64,000 nt of DNA from Granulosicoccus sp045106195 (GCA_045106195.1 JBGCEH010000003.1:1-64000); one strand, 5' to 3'. Counted from the first letter of the stretch, positions 26,846-35,873 are shown. The notes: a model not told the origin generated them from the letters alone. Program-made: numbers and translations.

Positions 26846-27157
26846 TTAGTTTGTAAGTGCCTTTATAGAATATATTTCGGAGTCTCTGAACATCAAATAT
26901 TTGAACATCATGGCTTCTCTATTTTCATTTGAATAACGGCTTTTGGCCGAATTGATTTCGACCAGTTCTGTCGCTTTTTGTAAGGACAAATCTGAATTTG
27001 TACACCCTAGCAGGGTTTTGAGTTTTGCATCATGTGCAATACCGTCGTTATCGCTTGTGCCCTTCCTTGCGGCTCCCTGATTCCGACCTACTGTGTAAAG
27101 ACTACAATCAGCGAGTTGATCAAAATAACAGTAAAACAGCAACGCTATCAGCTCCAA
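26846..27157 (-). CDS. Small hypothetical protein upstream of Imm32-like gene
   Basis: A frame of 103 codons starting at TTG 27157 that ends one base before the ATG of the Imm32-like gene, so the two would be translationally coupled. The first 18 residues are hydrophobic (LIALLFYCYFDQLADC) and could be an export signal. The remainder is charged (LSLQKATELVEINSAKSRYS, then YLMFRDSEIYSIKAL). I do not recognise a family. It may be the remnant or partner of a toxin-immunity pair, suggested only by the neighbour. Start-site evidence is weak. Confidence 0.35.
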   Translation of the reverse strand: MELIALLFYCYFDQLADCSLYTVGRNQGAARKGTSDNDGIAHDAKLKTLLGCTNSDLSLQKATELVEINSAKSRYSNENREAMMFKYLMFRDSEIYSIKALTN

Positions 27158-27474
27158 TCAGTCACCGTTTCGGGGGGAGGTGGAATAGTGCGTAGTGGAT
27201 GGTATTTCTCAATCGAAAAAACCATCTACAATTTTCGATTCCCCAATTCTCGGTAATAAAACCGACAACATGACACACCATGCACTGAGTTGTTATTTCG
27301 AAAAGCTTATTATGTGTTTTGAGGCGGTAGCTCTATGTTTTCTGCAATTTTTCCTGGAGCGTTTTTTAGATTACAGGGTATTGTCTGCCTACTTCATTTT
27401 CGGGTGGTAATATCGCGCTGTGAGATTGACACCCTGATGCTAAGTCACGCATTAGTTGTCGACGAAGATACTTG

Positions 27475-28947
27475 ATGTCAGAGCCTGAATATACAAAGAT
27501 TATGTCTAGAAACACTATGTACAGTCTTCCATTAGCAATAATTCTTGCCCTTTTGTTGTCATTGATTAACTCCGGCAACGTATTTGCTCAAAGCGCAACG
27601 ATCATGCCCATGGGTGATTCCATTACGGTAGGGGTGAGAGGGCAATGTGGCTATCGAAGGGTTCTGACGCAGAATATTCTCAATGATCCCTCGTGCAATG
27701 CCACTTTTGTCGGCCCATTGATCACGAGTAGCGGTGATGCTTCACGAGAAAATTGTTCAAGGTTTGATACAAACCATGCAGGTGTGTCCGGGCGGCGTGC
27801 AGATGAATTTACTGATGGTCGGATATCCAATTGGTCAAACGCATACAACCCTGAATACTACCTTGTACACATCGGCTCAAACGATATATTTCAAGGTGAG
27901 AGTATTGACGAGATAATGAATGACATTGATTTGGTTCGTTCCCGTATAGCAGCTCGATCACCGAATGCAGTCATGCTTCTGGCCAATGTAATTCCATGGG
28001 ATCCGCAGAGCCCTGATGCTTCGTTTGGCTCTTTTGACCATCCGGATATCGATGAGCTTGCCATGTCGGCTGAGCTATCCTCAGCGATCAACTTCTACGT
28101 TGACGGCCTCGACAGTTCCTCAGTTAGATTGGTTGACGTGCGCAGCGGCTTCAATAACACGATAATGACCATCGATGGCGTTCACCCTAACGATCTGGGG
28201 GAGGCGCATGTTGCCCTGCGATTCCAACAGGTGCTAGAGGATGTTGGTGTATGTGATGTGTCTACTTTGCCTACGTTGACGATGGCGAGAAACCAGTGGT
28301 ATCAGCTGTCTTTGCCAGCTAACCCAAACAGCTTCAATCGTGTCAGGGATATATTTGACAACCTTCCGGCAGATCGATATGGATCAGGGCCTCAGGCTGT
28401 TTGGCGATTGTTCAGCTGGAACCCTAATCAGGCAACCAGCGAACGAGTCTATACCGATCCTGGAATAGATGGAATCCTGAGCCAGGGTAGAGCTTACTGG
28501 GCTATACAAACCATCAGTAGCGCTGTTGAAATAAATATGCCATTGGGCTCAACGCTAACGCCTTTGGATGACTCATCACAGTGCACATCGTCCGCTGGTT
28601 GTTACTCAGTGGCTATAACCCCACAAAGCACGCCGATAACAGATCCGGGCATAGGAGCATACGATTGGGATATGGTCGGCTACCCACACTTCCAGGCGAC
28701 CCGATTTTCAGATACCCGTGTAACAACGCCTGCTGCAGGTCCTTGCTCTGGCTCGTCAGGTTGCACCCCGACCCAGGCGGCGGTTAATCTGGTGATGGGC
28801 AATCCCATTTATAAGTGGAACGGCCAGATTGATGATTACGACAGGGTATCTGGTGATTTGGAAATGCTGCCCTGGGATGGATTCTGGATACCCGTTTTGT
28901 CACAGGGTGCGAATGGAAACTCGCGATGGGTAACAGTGCCGGACTAG
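27475..28947 (+). CDS. Secreted SGNH/GDSL-type hydrolase with repeated C-terminal module
   Basis: A 490-residue exported esterase-like protein. The signal peptide ILALLLSLINSGNVFAQ is followed by block I MPMGDSITVG (Ser49), a GSNDIF block with the conserved Asn near 138, and the catalytic Asp234/His237 pair in DGVHPNDLG. The hydrolase domain ends near 265. The C-terminal half has two similar modules starting near RNQWYQLSLPAN and YDWDMVGYPHFQA, rich in W, F and DP turns (TDPGID, TDPGIG), of unknown fold, perhaps substrate binding. Four cysteines in that half suggest disulfides. Likely substrates are acylated polysaccharides or lipids. ATG 27475 is taken over TTG 27472; ATG 27502 is also possible. 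Confidence 0.82.
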   Translation: MSEPEYTKIMSRNTMYSLPLAIILALLLSLINSGNVFAQSATIMPMGDSITVGVRGQCGYRRVLTQNILNDPSCNATFVGPLITSSGDASRENCSRFDTNHAGVSGRRADEFTDGRISNWSNAYNPEYYLVHIGSNDIFQGESIDEIMNDIDLVRSRIAARSPNAVMLLANVIPWDPQSPDASFGSFDHPDIDELAMSAELSSAINFYVDGLDSSSVRLVDVRSGFNNTIMTIDGVHPNDLGEAHVALRFQQVLEDVGVCDVSTLPTLTMARNQWYQLSLPANPNSFNRVRDIFDNLPADRYGSGPQAVWRLFSWNPNQATSERVYTDPGIDGILSQGRAYWAIQTISSAVEINMPLGSTLTPLDDSSQCTSSAGCYSVAITPQSTPITDPGIGAYDWDMVGYPHFQATRFSDTRVTTPAAGPCSGSSGCTPTQAAVNLVMGNPIYKWNGQIDDYDRVSGDLEMLPWDGFWIPVLSQGANGNSRWVTVPD

Positions 28948-29151
28948 CGCTCTTTTAAGGTGTTAGTTTACGGTTCTCGATTTTTCAGCGTATTGAAGCG
29001 TCCGCCAACAGACTGGCTGTATCAAGGGTTACCTGGTACATTTCTAGTACGAAATTTGAGATGTGCTAGGTTCTGGCGTCTATCAGCGAATGAAGCGCAA
29101 TAACGTCAGACATCATGCGCCTCACCCTGATCGAAGGCATATCTCCCGAAT

Positions 29152-29993
29152 GATCTTGAAAAAGATGGTGTACGTTTACATAAGGTGTGCCAAATGGATG
29201 GCTGCGAAGTGTGAAAAATTGAATACCGACTAAGGCGCAAGAATGGTGGATGGATATGGCTGCTGGGGTACGATACGGTATTTGAACGTAATGAAAATGG
29301 TGAGGTGTTTCGTCATCTTGGGGTAGCAACTGACATAACCGAGCAAAAGGTTGCTCAGGAACAAGCTTTGGCGGAGCGGCGTGCTGCCGGTGCTATCAAC
29401 GATGAGTTAAAGTCGTTTGCCTATTCGATGTCACATGACATGAAAGCTCCATCTAATACGCTGCATCAATTAATTTCTGAGTTAATAGATCAGCATGGTG
29501 AGTCTTTGAATGACGATGCGCAAGAGCTGGTAGAGATGAGTTTGATCACTATTGCAAAATGTGCTTACTCGTTGAAAATGTGCTCAGCTATACTTAGGTT
29601 GTTAGTCAGGAAGTTGAATTTTAAGAGGTTGATGTTGCTGCGATTTTCAAGGAGATCATACAGAACCTGGCCATAGAAATCGGTCAGAGTGGAGCAAATA
29701 TCATATTGGATGACTTGCCAGTCATCAAGGGCAGTCGAATCCAGCTGAGCCTGCTTTTTAAAAATCTGCTGGACAACGCCCTCAAATACCATGCAGATGA
29801 TTTACGGCCGAAAGTGACGGTCAGTAGCTCGTTTCTTGAGAGCAATAGCGTCACCGTTATTGATGTTAATGACAATGGTATAGGAATAGCACTGCAGCAT
29901 CAGCGTCGAATAATTGATATGTTCAAACGCCTGCATATGGATGAAGAGTATTCCGGTACTGATCTTGGACTTGCTATTTGTAACCACGTGTAA
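29152..29993 (+). pseudogene. Degenerate PAS - histidine kinase gene
   Basis: Conserved pieces of a PAS/PAC-linked sensor kinase remain in order: YRLRRKNGGWIWLLGYDTVF and GVATDITEQ (PAC end), FAYSMSHDMKAPSNTLHQL (phospho-acceptor H box), FKNLLDNALKYHADD (N box), DVNDNGIGI (G1) and GTDLGLAICNHV (G2). Lesions: TGA at 29212-29214 inside the PAS part; a frameshift near 29570, after which the correct frame also contains TAG and TAA before the N box; loss of the 5' end; and a stop directly after the G2 motif that removes the end of the ATPase domain. The piece lies tail to tail with the intact RstB-like kinase gene. Confidence 0.85.
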
Positions 29994-30005
29994 ACGCGGT
30001 TGGCG

Positions 30006-31277
30006 TTAGTCTTTTGAAGGAAAAAAGACGGATATTCTCGCACCGAGCAAGTCAGGGCAGACACCAATTTCAACCGATCCGCCGTGTTGTTGTGCAATAC
30101 GATTGACGATTGCCAACCCCAGTCCGTGTCCTTTTCCTGTACTGTTATTGTCACCTCGCGTAAACGGCATAAGAACGTTGCGATGTTGTGATTCTGGTAT
30201 GCCGGGACCGTCGTCACTGACGATTAAAAGGCTGCCTTTTTCTAGTTGAGTCAGCTCGACACGTACCGACTGTACGGCAAATTTGAGTGCGTTTTGCAGT
30301 AGATTGTTTATCAGCATCATAAAATAATTTGCATTACCCTTAATGAGATGTTTGCCTTTAATGTTCAGCGATGTTGCGATGTTTTCCTGGCTGTTAAGCT
30401 CAATGCATTCAGCAATTAAATTCTCTATCTGCAAGACACTGGTAGCGCTATCCAGCAATACATGATCAAGACGTGCGAATTCCAGAAGTGAACTGACCAG
30501 TTTCTCCATTTCCGATATGTCAGCACTGAGTCGCTGGGTATATTTTTGTCGCGCCTGGGGGTCGCCGGTATCTTCCAGAGTGTCGATACCAAAGCGCAGG
30601 CGTGCCAGTGGCGTGCGAAGATCGTGGCTGACTGCCGAGCTGAGTAGTTTGTTATCACTGATGAGAGTTTGAATGCGCCCAGCCATTCGGTTGAACTCGC
30701 CTTCAATATCGGAAATATAAGAAACCCCTTCGGTGCAAACGCGTCTGTTTAGTTGTCCACTTCCAAAATCCTTGGCGGCAGCGCTTAGTTTGGTCAATCG
30801 CTTGATTAGCGGATATAGCCAAATTAACAAGAGTGCCAGTACTGCAATATAGAATACAGTTGTGAACACAAGCTTAAGAGTCGGTAGTGAGCTGGTGTTA
30901 TGACTCGTTGGAGTTATGGTCAGCACTTCTCCGTTTCGTGGCAGGTAGTAGTATAATGATACTCCGTCATCAGATTCCAGAACCAGGGCCTCCCCGGTTT
31001 CAAACTCGGATCGCATTGAAGGTGGAAGTTGAAAGTCTTTACTCGCGTGCAGAGATATTCCCAAAAAATCGGTTTTGATATCGCCAGTCATGATTGCTCT
31101 CGGATCTGAAGCCGTATTTAAAATTGCAGCGATTTGAGCGCCCATTTCCTGATAGATCTGAATTTCATCATTGATGTTGTCGTTGGCGAGTCGTTCAAAA
31201 ATCTGATCCAGCGTCCAACCTACGCCAACAATAGCTGTGAGTACAACCAGTAAAAGAGATCCGATTAAAGTGCGCAT
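30006..31277 (-). CDS. Sensor histidine kinase, RstB-like
   Basis: A 423-residue inner-membrane kinase. The first membrane helix is LIGSLLLVVLTAIVGVGWTL, a periplasmic sensing stretch covers about 30-145, the second helix is LVFTTVFYIAVLALLLIWLY, then HAMP (near 165-220) and the HisKA box SSAVSHDLRTPLARLRFGID. The ATPase domain has NLLQNALKFA (N box), VSDDGPGIPE (G1) and GHGLGLAIVNRI (G2). All key residues are present. It follows the response-regulator gene by 15 bases in one operon with MipA- and DUF3019-like remnants upstream. In E. coli RstB works with RstA; the input signal is unknown here. Confidence 0.9.
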   Translation of the reverse strand: MRTLIGSLLLVVLTAIVGVGWTLDQIFERLANDNINDEIQIYQEMGAQIAAILNTASDPRAIMTGDIKTDFLGISLHASKDFQLPPSMRSEFETGEALVLESDDGVSLYYYLPRNGEVLTITPTSHNTSSLPTLKLVFTTVFYIAVLALLLIWLYPLIKRLTKLSAAAKDFGSGQLNRRVCTEGVSYISDIEGEFNRMAGRIQTLISDNKLLSSAVSHDLRTPLARLRFGIDTLEDTGDPQARQKYTQRLSADISEMEKLVSSLLEFARLDHVLLDSATSVLQIENLIAECIELNSQENIATSLNIKGKHLIKGNANYFMMLINNLLQNALKFAVQSVRVELTQLEKGSLLIVSDDGPGIPESQHRNVLMPFTRGDNNSTGKGHGLGLAIVNRIAQQHGGSVEIGVCPDLLGARISVFFPSKD

Positions 31278-31292
31278 TGAAATAGTTTGTTT

Positions 31293-31985
31293 TCAAGCAT
31301 CATGGGCAAATAGATATCCCTTGCCGCGAACGGTTTTAATCAGGAAAGGGTGTGTGGAATCATCACTGAGCTTTTTTCTGACGCGCGAAACAAGAATATC
31401 AATTGACCGGTCGAAGCCATCGTATTCAATTCCCCGCATTTGGCTGACTATATCCTCTCTCGACATAACTTCTCCAGCGTGGCTTGCGAGCAGCCAAAGC
31501 AAGTCAAATTCGTTAGAGGATAACCGGAGTGCTTGATCCGACAGGCGTACGCTTCGAGTGTCGGCATCGATACGTAATTGTCCCAAGTTGAGGCAGCTCA
31601 GTGCTGCCGAATCGTGACGTAACAGGGCTTGTAGCCTGGCAAGTAATGCCTTGGGACGGACTGGTTTTATCAGGTAGTCATTAGCGCCAACCCCAAGGCC
31701 ATTAACCTCATCATGCTCATCTCCGCGTGCGGTTAACATAAGGACCGGGTTAGCGTAGAACGTGCGAATGGTTTTGCAAACCTCGAATCCGTCTACCTCG
31801 GGTAGATTAACGTCCAGTATCACCAGATCGGGAATGTCTTCTTCCACGAGCTGAATCGCAACATCACCTCGATTGGCGATGCTTACCTGATAGTTGTTTT
31901 CAGTCAGGTAGTCTGCAATCCACTGTGCCAGAGATGCATCGTCTTCTACTACCAGAATGTGATCCAATGTTAAATTTTCTGACAC
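31293..31985 (-). CDS. OmpR-family response regulator, RstA-like
   Basis: A 230-residue transcription regulator. The receiver domain has ILVVEDDASLAQW (acidic pocket), phospho-acceptor Asp in LVILDVNLPEVDGFEV, and KPVRPKALLARL. The winged-helix DNA-binding domain has SNEFDLLWLLASHAGEVMSR and the closing RVRKKLSDDSTHPFLIKTVRGKGY hallmark in part. I chose GTG 31985, which overlaps the TAG stop of the DUF3019-like frame (TAGTG) and has GGAAGA upstream; an in-frame TTG lies at 32000. It is co-transcribed with the kinase downstream. A candidate recognition site lies at 32846-32859. Confidence 0.9.
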   Translation of the reverse strand: MSENLTLDHILVVEDDASLAQWIADYLTENNYQVSIANRGDVAIQLVEEDIPDLVILDVNLPEVDGFEVCKTIRTFYANPVLMLTARGDEHDEVNGLGVGANDYLIKPVRPKALLARLQALLRHDSAALSCLNLGQLRIDADTRSVRLSDQALRLSSNEFDLLWLLASHAGEVMSREDIVSQMRGIEYDGFDRSIDILVSRVRKKLSDDSTHPFLIKTVRGKGYLFAHDA

Positions 31986-32248
31986 TAGAATATCTTCCAA
32001 CGGCTACGCCGTGTTTTGCGATGGTTATAGACCCAGTTGACTTTCACAGGTGTTCTGGCAACAACGGGCTGCTGCTGTCTAGCCGCCACAAGATGGAAAT
32101 TGGTTGATTCTGCAGCTTCCAGGCTATAACGATACATGCCTTCGGTTTTGTCTTTGCAGCATTTTAAGGCCTCTGGATCGCATTTACGGCAGAGACAGAT
32201 TAGTTTCTGCACGCTGGTCAAATTCTGTGACTTCCAGTGAAGCAGCAC
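31985..32248 (-). pseudogene. DUF3019-like protein gene, 5'-truncated
   Basis: The frame encodes the C-terminal two thirds of a DUF3019-type exported protein: ICLCRKCDPEALKCC, SLEAAESTNFHLVAARQQ, VKVNWVYNHRKTRRSRWKIF at the end, a typical basic tail of the family. The N-terminal signal peptide and first strands are missing. Instead the frame runs out of the tail of the MipA-like gene, whose own C-terminus is missing. A single deletion with its junction near 32195-32250 would explain both losses. The stop codon overlaps the response-regulator start. In other gammaproteobacteria MipA, DUF3019 and an RstAB-like pair form one operon (from memory). Confidence 0.6.
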
Positions 32249-32769
32249 TCGTTGATAGCATGTCTGCCAGAGACATCACTGTATGCTTCAATTTGAACGA
32301 GTGCGGCATCGAAGTGGTGCGTGGCTCTGATACCTGCAACCAGGTCAGAGCTGCGATTTTCCACACACTGGTATTCTCCAATGTCGGATTCGTAAGTCCT
32401 CAGCCCTTCAGAGAAAATCAGGTCGATGCTTGTCTTGTCATCAGTAGACAGTGAGTATCCCAGAGAGAAAGCGCTAAAACTGTTGAAATACGTCTCCACA
32501 ACCAGGCCTTTCCATTCAGCACGGCCATCGATCAGAAGACCAGTGCCCAGTGCCCCGCCGTTGGGATCCTCCGGATCTTCGTCTATCCAGCCTACAACAG
32601 GGATGTCGGATGCCAACGCCAAAACGCCCGGCTCGAAAGAGGCAGATGCGTCACTTCCCTGTCTTATCTTATGGTCAATATCGGCTCCGTGAGCTGCTTG
32701 AATGCTGAGCAGAGCGCAGCAAAATACAACATGAATTGCTACGTGTTGACAAAAAGAATTGTTAGACAT
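32218..32769 (-). pseudogene. MipA/OmpV-like outer-membrane protein gene, 3'-truncated
   Basis: It encodes 183 residues with a signal peptide (HVVFCCALLSIQAAHGAD) and the N-terminal half of a MipA/OmpV-type barrel, ending with AALVQIEAYSDVSGRHAIN and then ten unrelated residues to the stop. Full-length members are about 250-270 residues and continue with several more strands after the D-V-S-G-x-H motif, so this one should not form a complete barrel. It is first in the operon, 1-2 codons of overlap into the DUF3019-like frame. The promoter region carries an RstA-box-like site, so the broken gene may still be transcribed as a leader for the regulator pair. Confidence 0.65.
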
Positions 32770-32817
32770 TACTTATGTTCCGTAAGTAGCTGACCCAGAG
32801 ATACTGTCGGTCCGCAT

Positions 32818-32859
32818 ACTATAGCGACACCTTATGACGCGGTTCTGTAACAGAATGTA
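32818..32859 (-). promoter_or_regulatory. RstA-box-like site and -10 element before the MipA-RstAB operon
   Basis: On the minus strand TACATTCTGTTACA (32859-32846) differs at one position from the E. coli RstA box TACATNTNGTTACA. A TATAGT -10 hexamer follows at 32823-32818. The box abuts the expected -35 position, the arrangement of an activator that touches sigma-70. Positive autoregulation by the RstA-like protein encoded in the same operon is the natural reading, though binding is untested. Confidence 0.55.
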
Positions 32860-33033
32860 TTGATGTTGTGCGTTTGACCCCTGGTTGTCCGAATGGCAGC
32901 AAATTCCCGCAGAATTCATTGGTTTGTTGATTTATCTGAGCTTGCAGGTTGCAGCGCACCGTGACAAGTGATGGTGAGCCCATGTGGTCAAAAATATTCT
33001 CGTGACAATTTACAGAACAAGGAATACAGTTTT

Positions 33034-33063
33034 ATTCACCTTCCTAATTAGGATATAGTGAAT
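33034..33063. promoter_or_regulatory. Operator-like palindrome before peptide transporter operon
   Basis: ATTCAC (33034-33039) and GTGAAT (33058-33063) flank a central perfect palindrome CCTAATTAGG (33043-33052), giving a two-layer symmetric site. A TATAGT hexamer (33054-33059) overlaps it, as in a repressor-controlled promoter. The substrate-binding-protein gene starts 160 bases downstream. No regulator gene is adjacent. The rest of the 454-base divergent gap shows nothing else clear. Confidence 0.4.
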
Positions 33064-33223
33064 TGTGGATGTTTTTGGTTCGCAAGCATCATGCTTTCGG
33101 ATGGTCGCTGCTCAGAACAGGTTGAAAATTGTCAGGGCGCATCAGAATCGTGAGCGTCGCGGCTGACAGGATACTATCAAGCCGCGTGAGCAGATATATC
33201 GTTAACACAGAGAGGATCGTGAA

Positions 33224-34825
33224 ATGAAGTATTTTCGTGGCTTTAAACCACTAGCCAGATTTAGCGGAAGAATTGTCGCAACGGGCCTTGCGATAAGCCT
33301 TCTGGCTGCCGGTCATGCGCATGCGGAGAAGGTTCTCCGCGTTAATATGCACTCGGATCTGAAGATTGTCGATCCCATCTGGACTACAGCCTACATGTCT
33401 CGAAATTATGGCTACATGGTATATGACACCCTGTTTGCCATGAATACGAAAGGCGAAATCATGCCTCAGATGGTGGATACCTTCACCATTTCTGACGATG
33501 GCCTCACTTATGATTTCACCCTGCGCGATGGCCTGAAATTCCATGATGACCAGCCTGTCACTGGTGAAGACGTGGTCGCCTCACTGCAGCGCTGGGGACA
33601 GAAGGATGCCATGGGGCAAAAGATGATGACCTTCGTCGATGAGATGAGCGCCAGCGACAACGGTTTCCAATTCAAATTGAATGCGCCCACAGGCATGATT
33701 ATTAATGCGCTGGGTAAGCCATCATCCAATGTACCTTTCATCATGCCGGCACGGATAGCTGCCACCGCGCCGGGTGATCAAATCACTGAATATGTTGGTA
33801 GCGGGCCGTTTGTTTTTATCGAGGAAGAATGGAAACCGGGTGACAAGGCAGAATTTGCCAAGTTCGAAGGCTATGTTCCTCGAAGCGATCCATCTGACGG
33901 TCTTGCAGGTGCAAAAGAGGTCTTTGTCGATAAGGTTGTCTGGCAAGTCATTCGCGATCAACAGACCAAGATGAATGCCCTGTCGAAGGGTGAGCTCGAC
34001 GTCATCGAACAACCTTCACATGACCTTTTACCTCTAATGGAACAGGATGACAACATCCAGCTCGTCGATCTCAATCCCTTTGGTAACCAGTACACATTCC
34101 GATTCAATGTATTGCATCCTCCATTTGACAACCCGAAAATGCGTCAGGCTTTAATGTACGCCTTTGATCAGGAAGAATTCCTACTGGCTGCCATTGGCGA
34201 TGAAAAGTACTACACATTGTGTAAGGCCATGTTTATCTGCGGTACGCCGATTGCCACAGAAGCTGGGTTCGAGGATATGCTTTCAGGTAATCTCAACAAG
34301 GCAAGAGAGCTGGTCGAGGAAGCGGGTTATGACGGCACACCTATTCTGCTGATGCATCCGACCGATCTGACTATTCTGGAACCACTTCCGCCTGTGGCGA
34401 AATCGATCATGGAAAAAATCGGCCTGAACGTCGACATGCAGGCGATGGACTGGCAGACGCTCGTCGGGCGTCGCAACAAGCAAGAAGCGATAGCCGACGG
34501 TGGCTGGAATGCGTTCATTACTGCCTGGAACTCGGTTGACAATGCAAGCCCATTGACAACGCCTTTTCTGAATGCTGCCTGCGACAAGGCTTTGTTTGGC
34601 TGGCCTTGTGACGAGGAAATCCAGACGCTACGTGATGAATTTTCCAAAGAGCCTGATCCTGCCAAGCAACTGGCATTGGTAGAGAAATTACAGATGCGTG
34701 TTGCTGAGTATCCGACGCATATTCATCTTGGTCAGTACTATCAGCCACATGCTATTGGCGCAAATATCTCTGGTGCAACTGTTGCTCCGGTACCGGTTTT
34801 CTGGGGCTATAAAATAGCAGAATAA
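33224..34825 (+). CDS. Peptide/nickel-type ABC substrate-binding protein (family 5)
   Basis: A 533-residue periplasmic binding protein with signal peptide (IVATGLAISLLAAGHAHA, cleavage before EKVLRV). Family 5 features are seen: GYMVYDTLFAMNTKGEIMPQ, YDFTLRDGLKFHDDQPVTGEDVVASLQRW (read as two blocks) and QALMYAFDQEEFL. It would deliver peptides or similar ligands to the permeases encoded next. A GAGAGG Shine-Dalgarno lies nine bases before ATG 33224. Two M20 peptidase genes face the operon from the other side, which fits use of peptides or N-acyl amino acids as substrate. Confidence 0.92.
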   Translation: MKYFRGFKPLARFSGRIVATGLAISLLAAGHAHAEKVLRVNMHSDLKIVDPIWTTAYMSRNYGYMVYDTLFAMNTKGEIMPQMVDTFTISDDGLTYDFTLRDGLKFHDDQPVTGEDVVASLQRWGQKDAMGQKMMTFVDEMSASDNGFQFKLNAPTGMIINALGKPSSNVPFIMPARIAATAPGDQITEYVGSGPFVFIEEEWKPGDKAEFAKFEGYVPRSDPSDGLAGAKEVFVDKVVWQVIRDQQTKMNALSKGELDVIEQPSHDLLPLMEQDDNIQLVDLNPFGNQYTFRFNVLHPPFDNPKMRQALMYAFDQEEFLLAAIGDEKYYTLCKAMFICGTPIATEAGFEDMLSGNLNKARELVEEAGYDGTPILLMHPTDLTILEPLPPVAKSIMEKIGLNVDMQAMDWQTLVGRRNKQEAIADGGWNAFITAWNSVDNASPLTTPFLNAACDKALFGWPCDEEIQTLRDEFSKEPDPAKQLALVEKLQMRVAEYPTHIHLGQYYQPHAIGANISGATVAPVPVFWGYKIAE

Positions 34826-34848
34826 GCGCAAAATCTGTAAAAGCAGCT

Positions 34849-34874
34849 GGGCGTGTTGCGTTTGTAACGCGCCC
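34849..34874 (+). terminator. Intercistronic hairpin between binding protein and permease genes
   Basis: GGGC-x-x-x-x-GCGTT and AACGC-GCCC form a strong stem with a short TGT loop 24 bases after the binding-protein stop. A weak GGTTTATT tail follows. Such hairpins after binding-protein genes usually stabilise that transcript or reduce readthrough so that the binding protein is made in excess over the membrane subunits. Confidence 0.45.
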
Positions 34875-34903
34875 GGTTTATTCACCCGGCACAAGACATC
34901 GTT

Positions 34904-35845
34904 ATGTGGGCGTACCTGATTCGGCGATTATTATCGGTTATTCCGATTCTGTTGGTGGTTGCGACCATCGTTTTTCTGATGCTTCGGCTAACGCCTGGTG
35001 ATCCTGCTGCCAATATTGCCGGGGACGCTGCAACCAGTGAAGATATTGCACAACTAAGGATTGACCTGGGTCTTGAAGAACCTCTGCCAGTGCAGTTCGC
35101 CATCTATATCAAGAATATTCTAAAAGGCGATTTTGGTGAGTCGTTCTACTACAAGCGTTCGGTCATGAGTATGGTGGCTGACGGTATTGGTCCCACGTTG
35201 TCGTTGGCACTTTTTACGATAGTGATAGCTTGTGCTGTCGCTGTTCCACTGGGTACGCTCGCCGCCTACCGGCAAGACTCATGGATTGACCGAGTGGTGA
35301 TGGGATTTTCGGTAGTGGGTTTTTCAGTACCGGTTTTTGTTATTGGATATTTGTTGATTTATTTTCTGGCTGTCAAACTTGACTGGTTTCCGGTGCAGGG
35401 CTATCAACCGATCAGTGATGGCATTGTGGGTTGGGCTTATCGCCTCGTGTTACCGGCAGTCGCACTGTCCGTCATCTTTATCGCTCTTATTGCGCGCATG
35501 ACCCGAACCAGTGTGCTGGAAGTACTCAATGAGGATTACATCCGTACCGCACGCGCAAAGGGTCTCTCAGAGAAGCGAGTGCTGATCAGGCATGCCTTGC
35601 GAAATGCCGCAGTACCCATCATTACCATTATCGGTATAGCTATCGGCATCCTGATCAGCGGCGTTGTTGTCACGGAAAGCGTGTTTGTCATTCCGGGGCT
35701 GGGCTTGCTGACTCTTGATGCGATTCAGGGTAGAGATTATCCAACTGTCCAGGCGCTGATCCTGCTTTTTTCTGTGGTTTATGTTGTTATCAATTTGATC
35801 ATCGATGTGGCCTACACTCTGCTTGATCCTCGGATTCGATACTGA
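34904..35845 (+). CDS. ABC peptide transporter permease, DppB-like
   Basis: A 313-residue inner-membrane permease with six helices, starting MWAYLIRRLLSVIPILLVV, the classical DppB/OppB N-terminus. LTPGDPAANIAGD and LGLEEPLPVQFAIYI follow. The cytoplasmic EAA loop is seen as EDYIRTARAKGLSEKRVLIR, with the C-terminal VVVTESVFVIPGLGLLTLDA. It is complete and in an operon with the next permease, 28 bases downstream. Confidence 0.93.
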   Translation: MWAYLIRRLLSVIPILLVVATIVFLMLRLTPGDPAANIAGDAATSEDIAQLRIDLGLEEPLPVQFAIYIKNILKGDFGESFYYKRSVMSMVADGIGPTLSLALFTIVIACAVAVPLGTLAAYRQDSWIDRVVMGFSVVGFSVPVFVIGYLLIYFLAVKLDWFPVQGYQPISDGIVGWAYRLVLPAVALSVIFIALIARMTRTSVLEVLNEDYIRTARAKGLSEKRVLIRHALRNAAVPIITIIGIAIGILISGVVVTESVFVIPGLGLLTLDAIQGRDYPTVQALILLFSVVYVVINLIIDVAYTLLDPRIRY

Positions 35846-35873
35846 ACCTGTCAATGTTAAAGAGAGGCTTATA

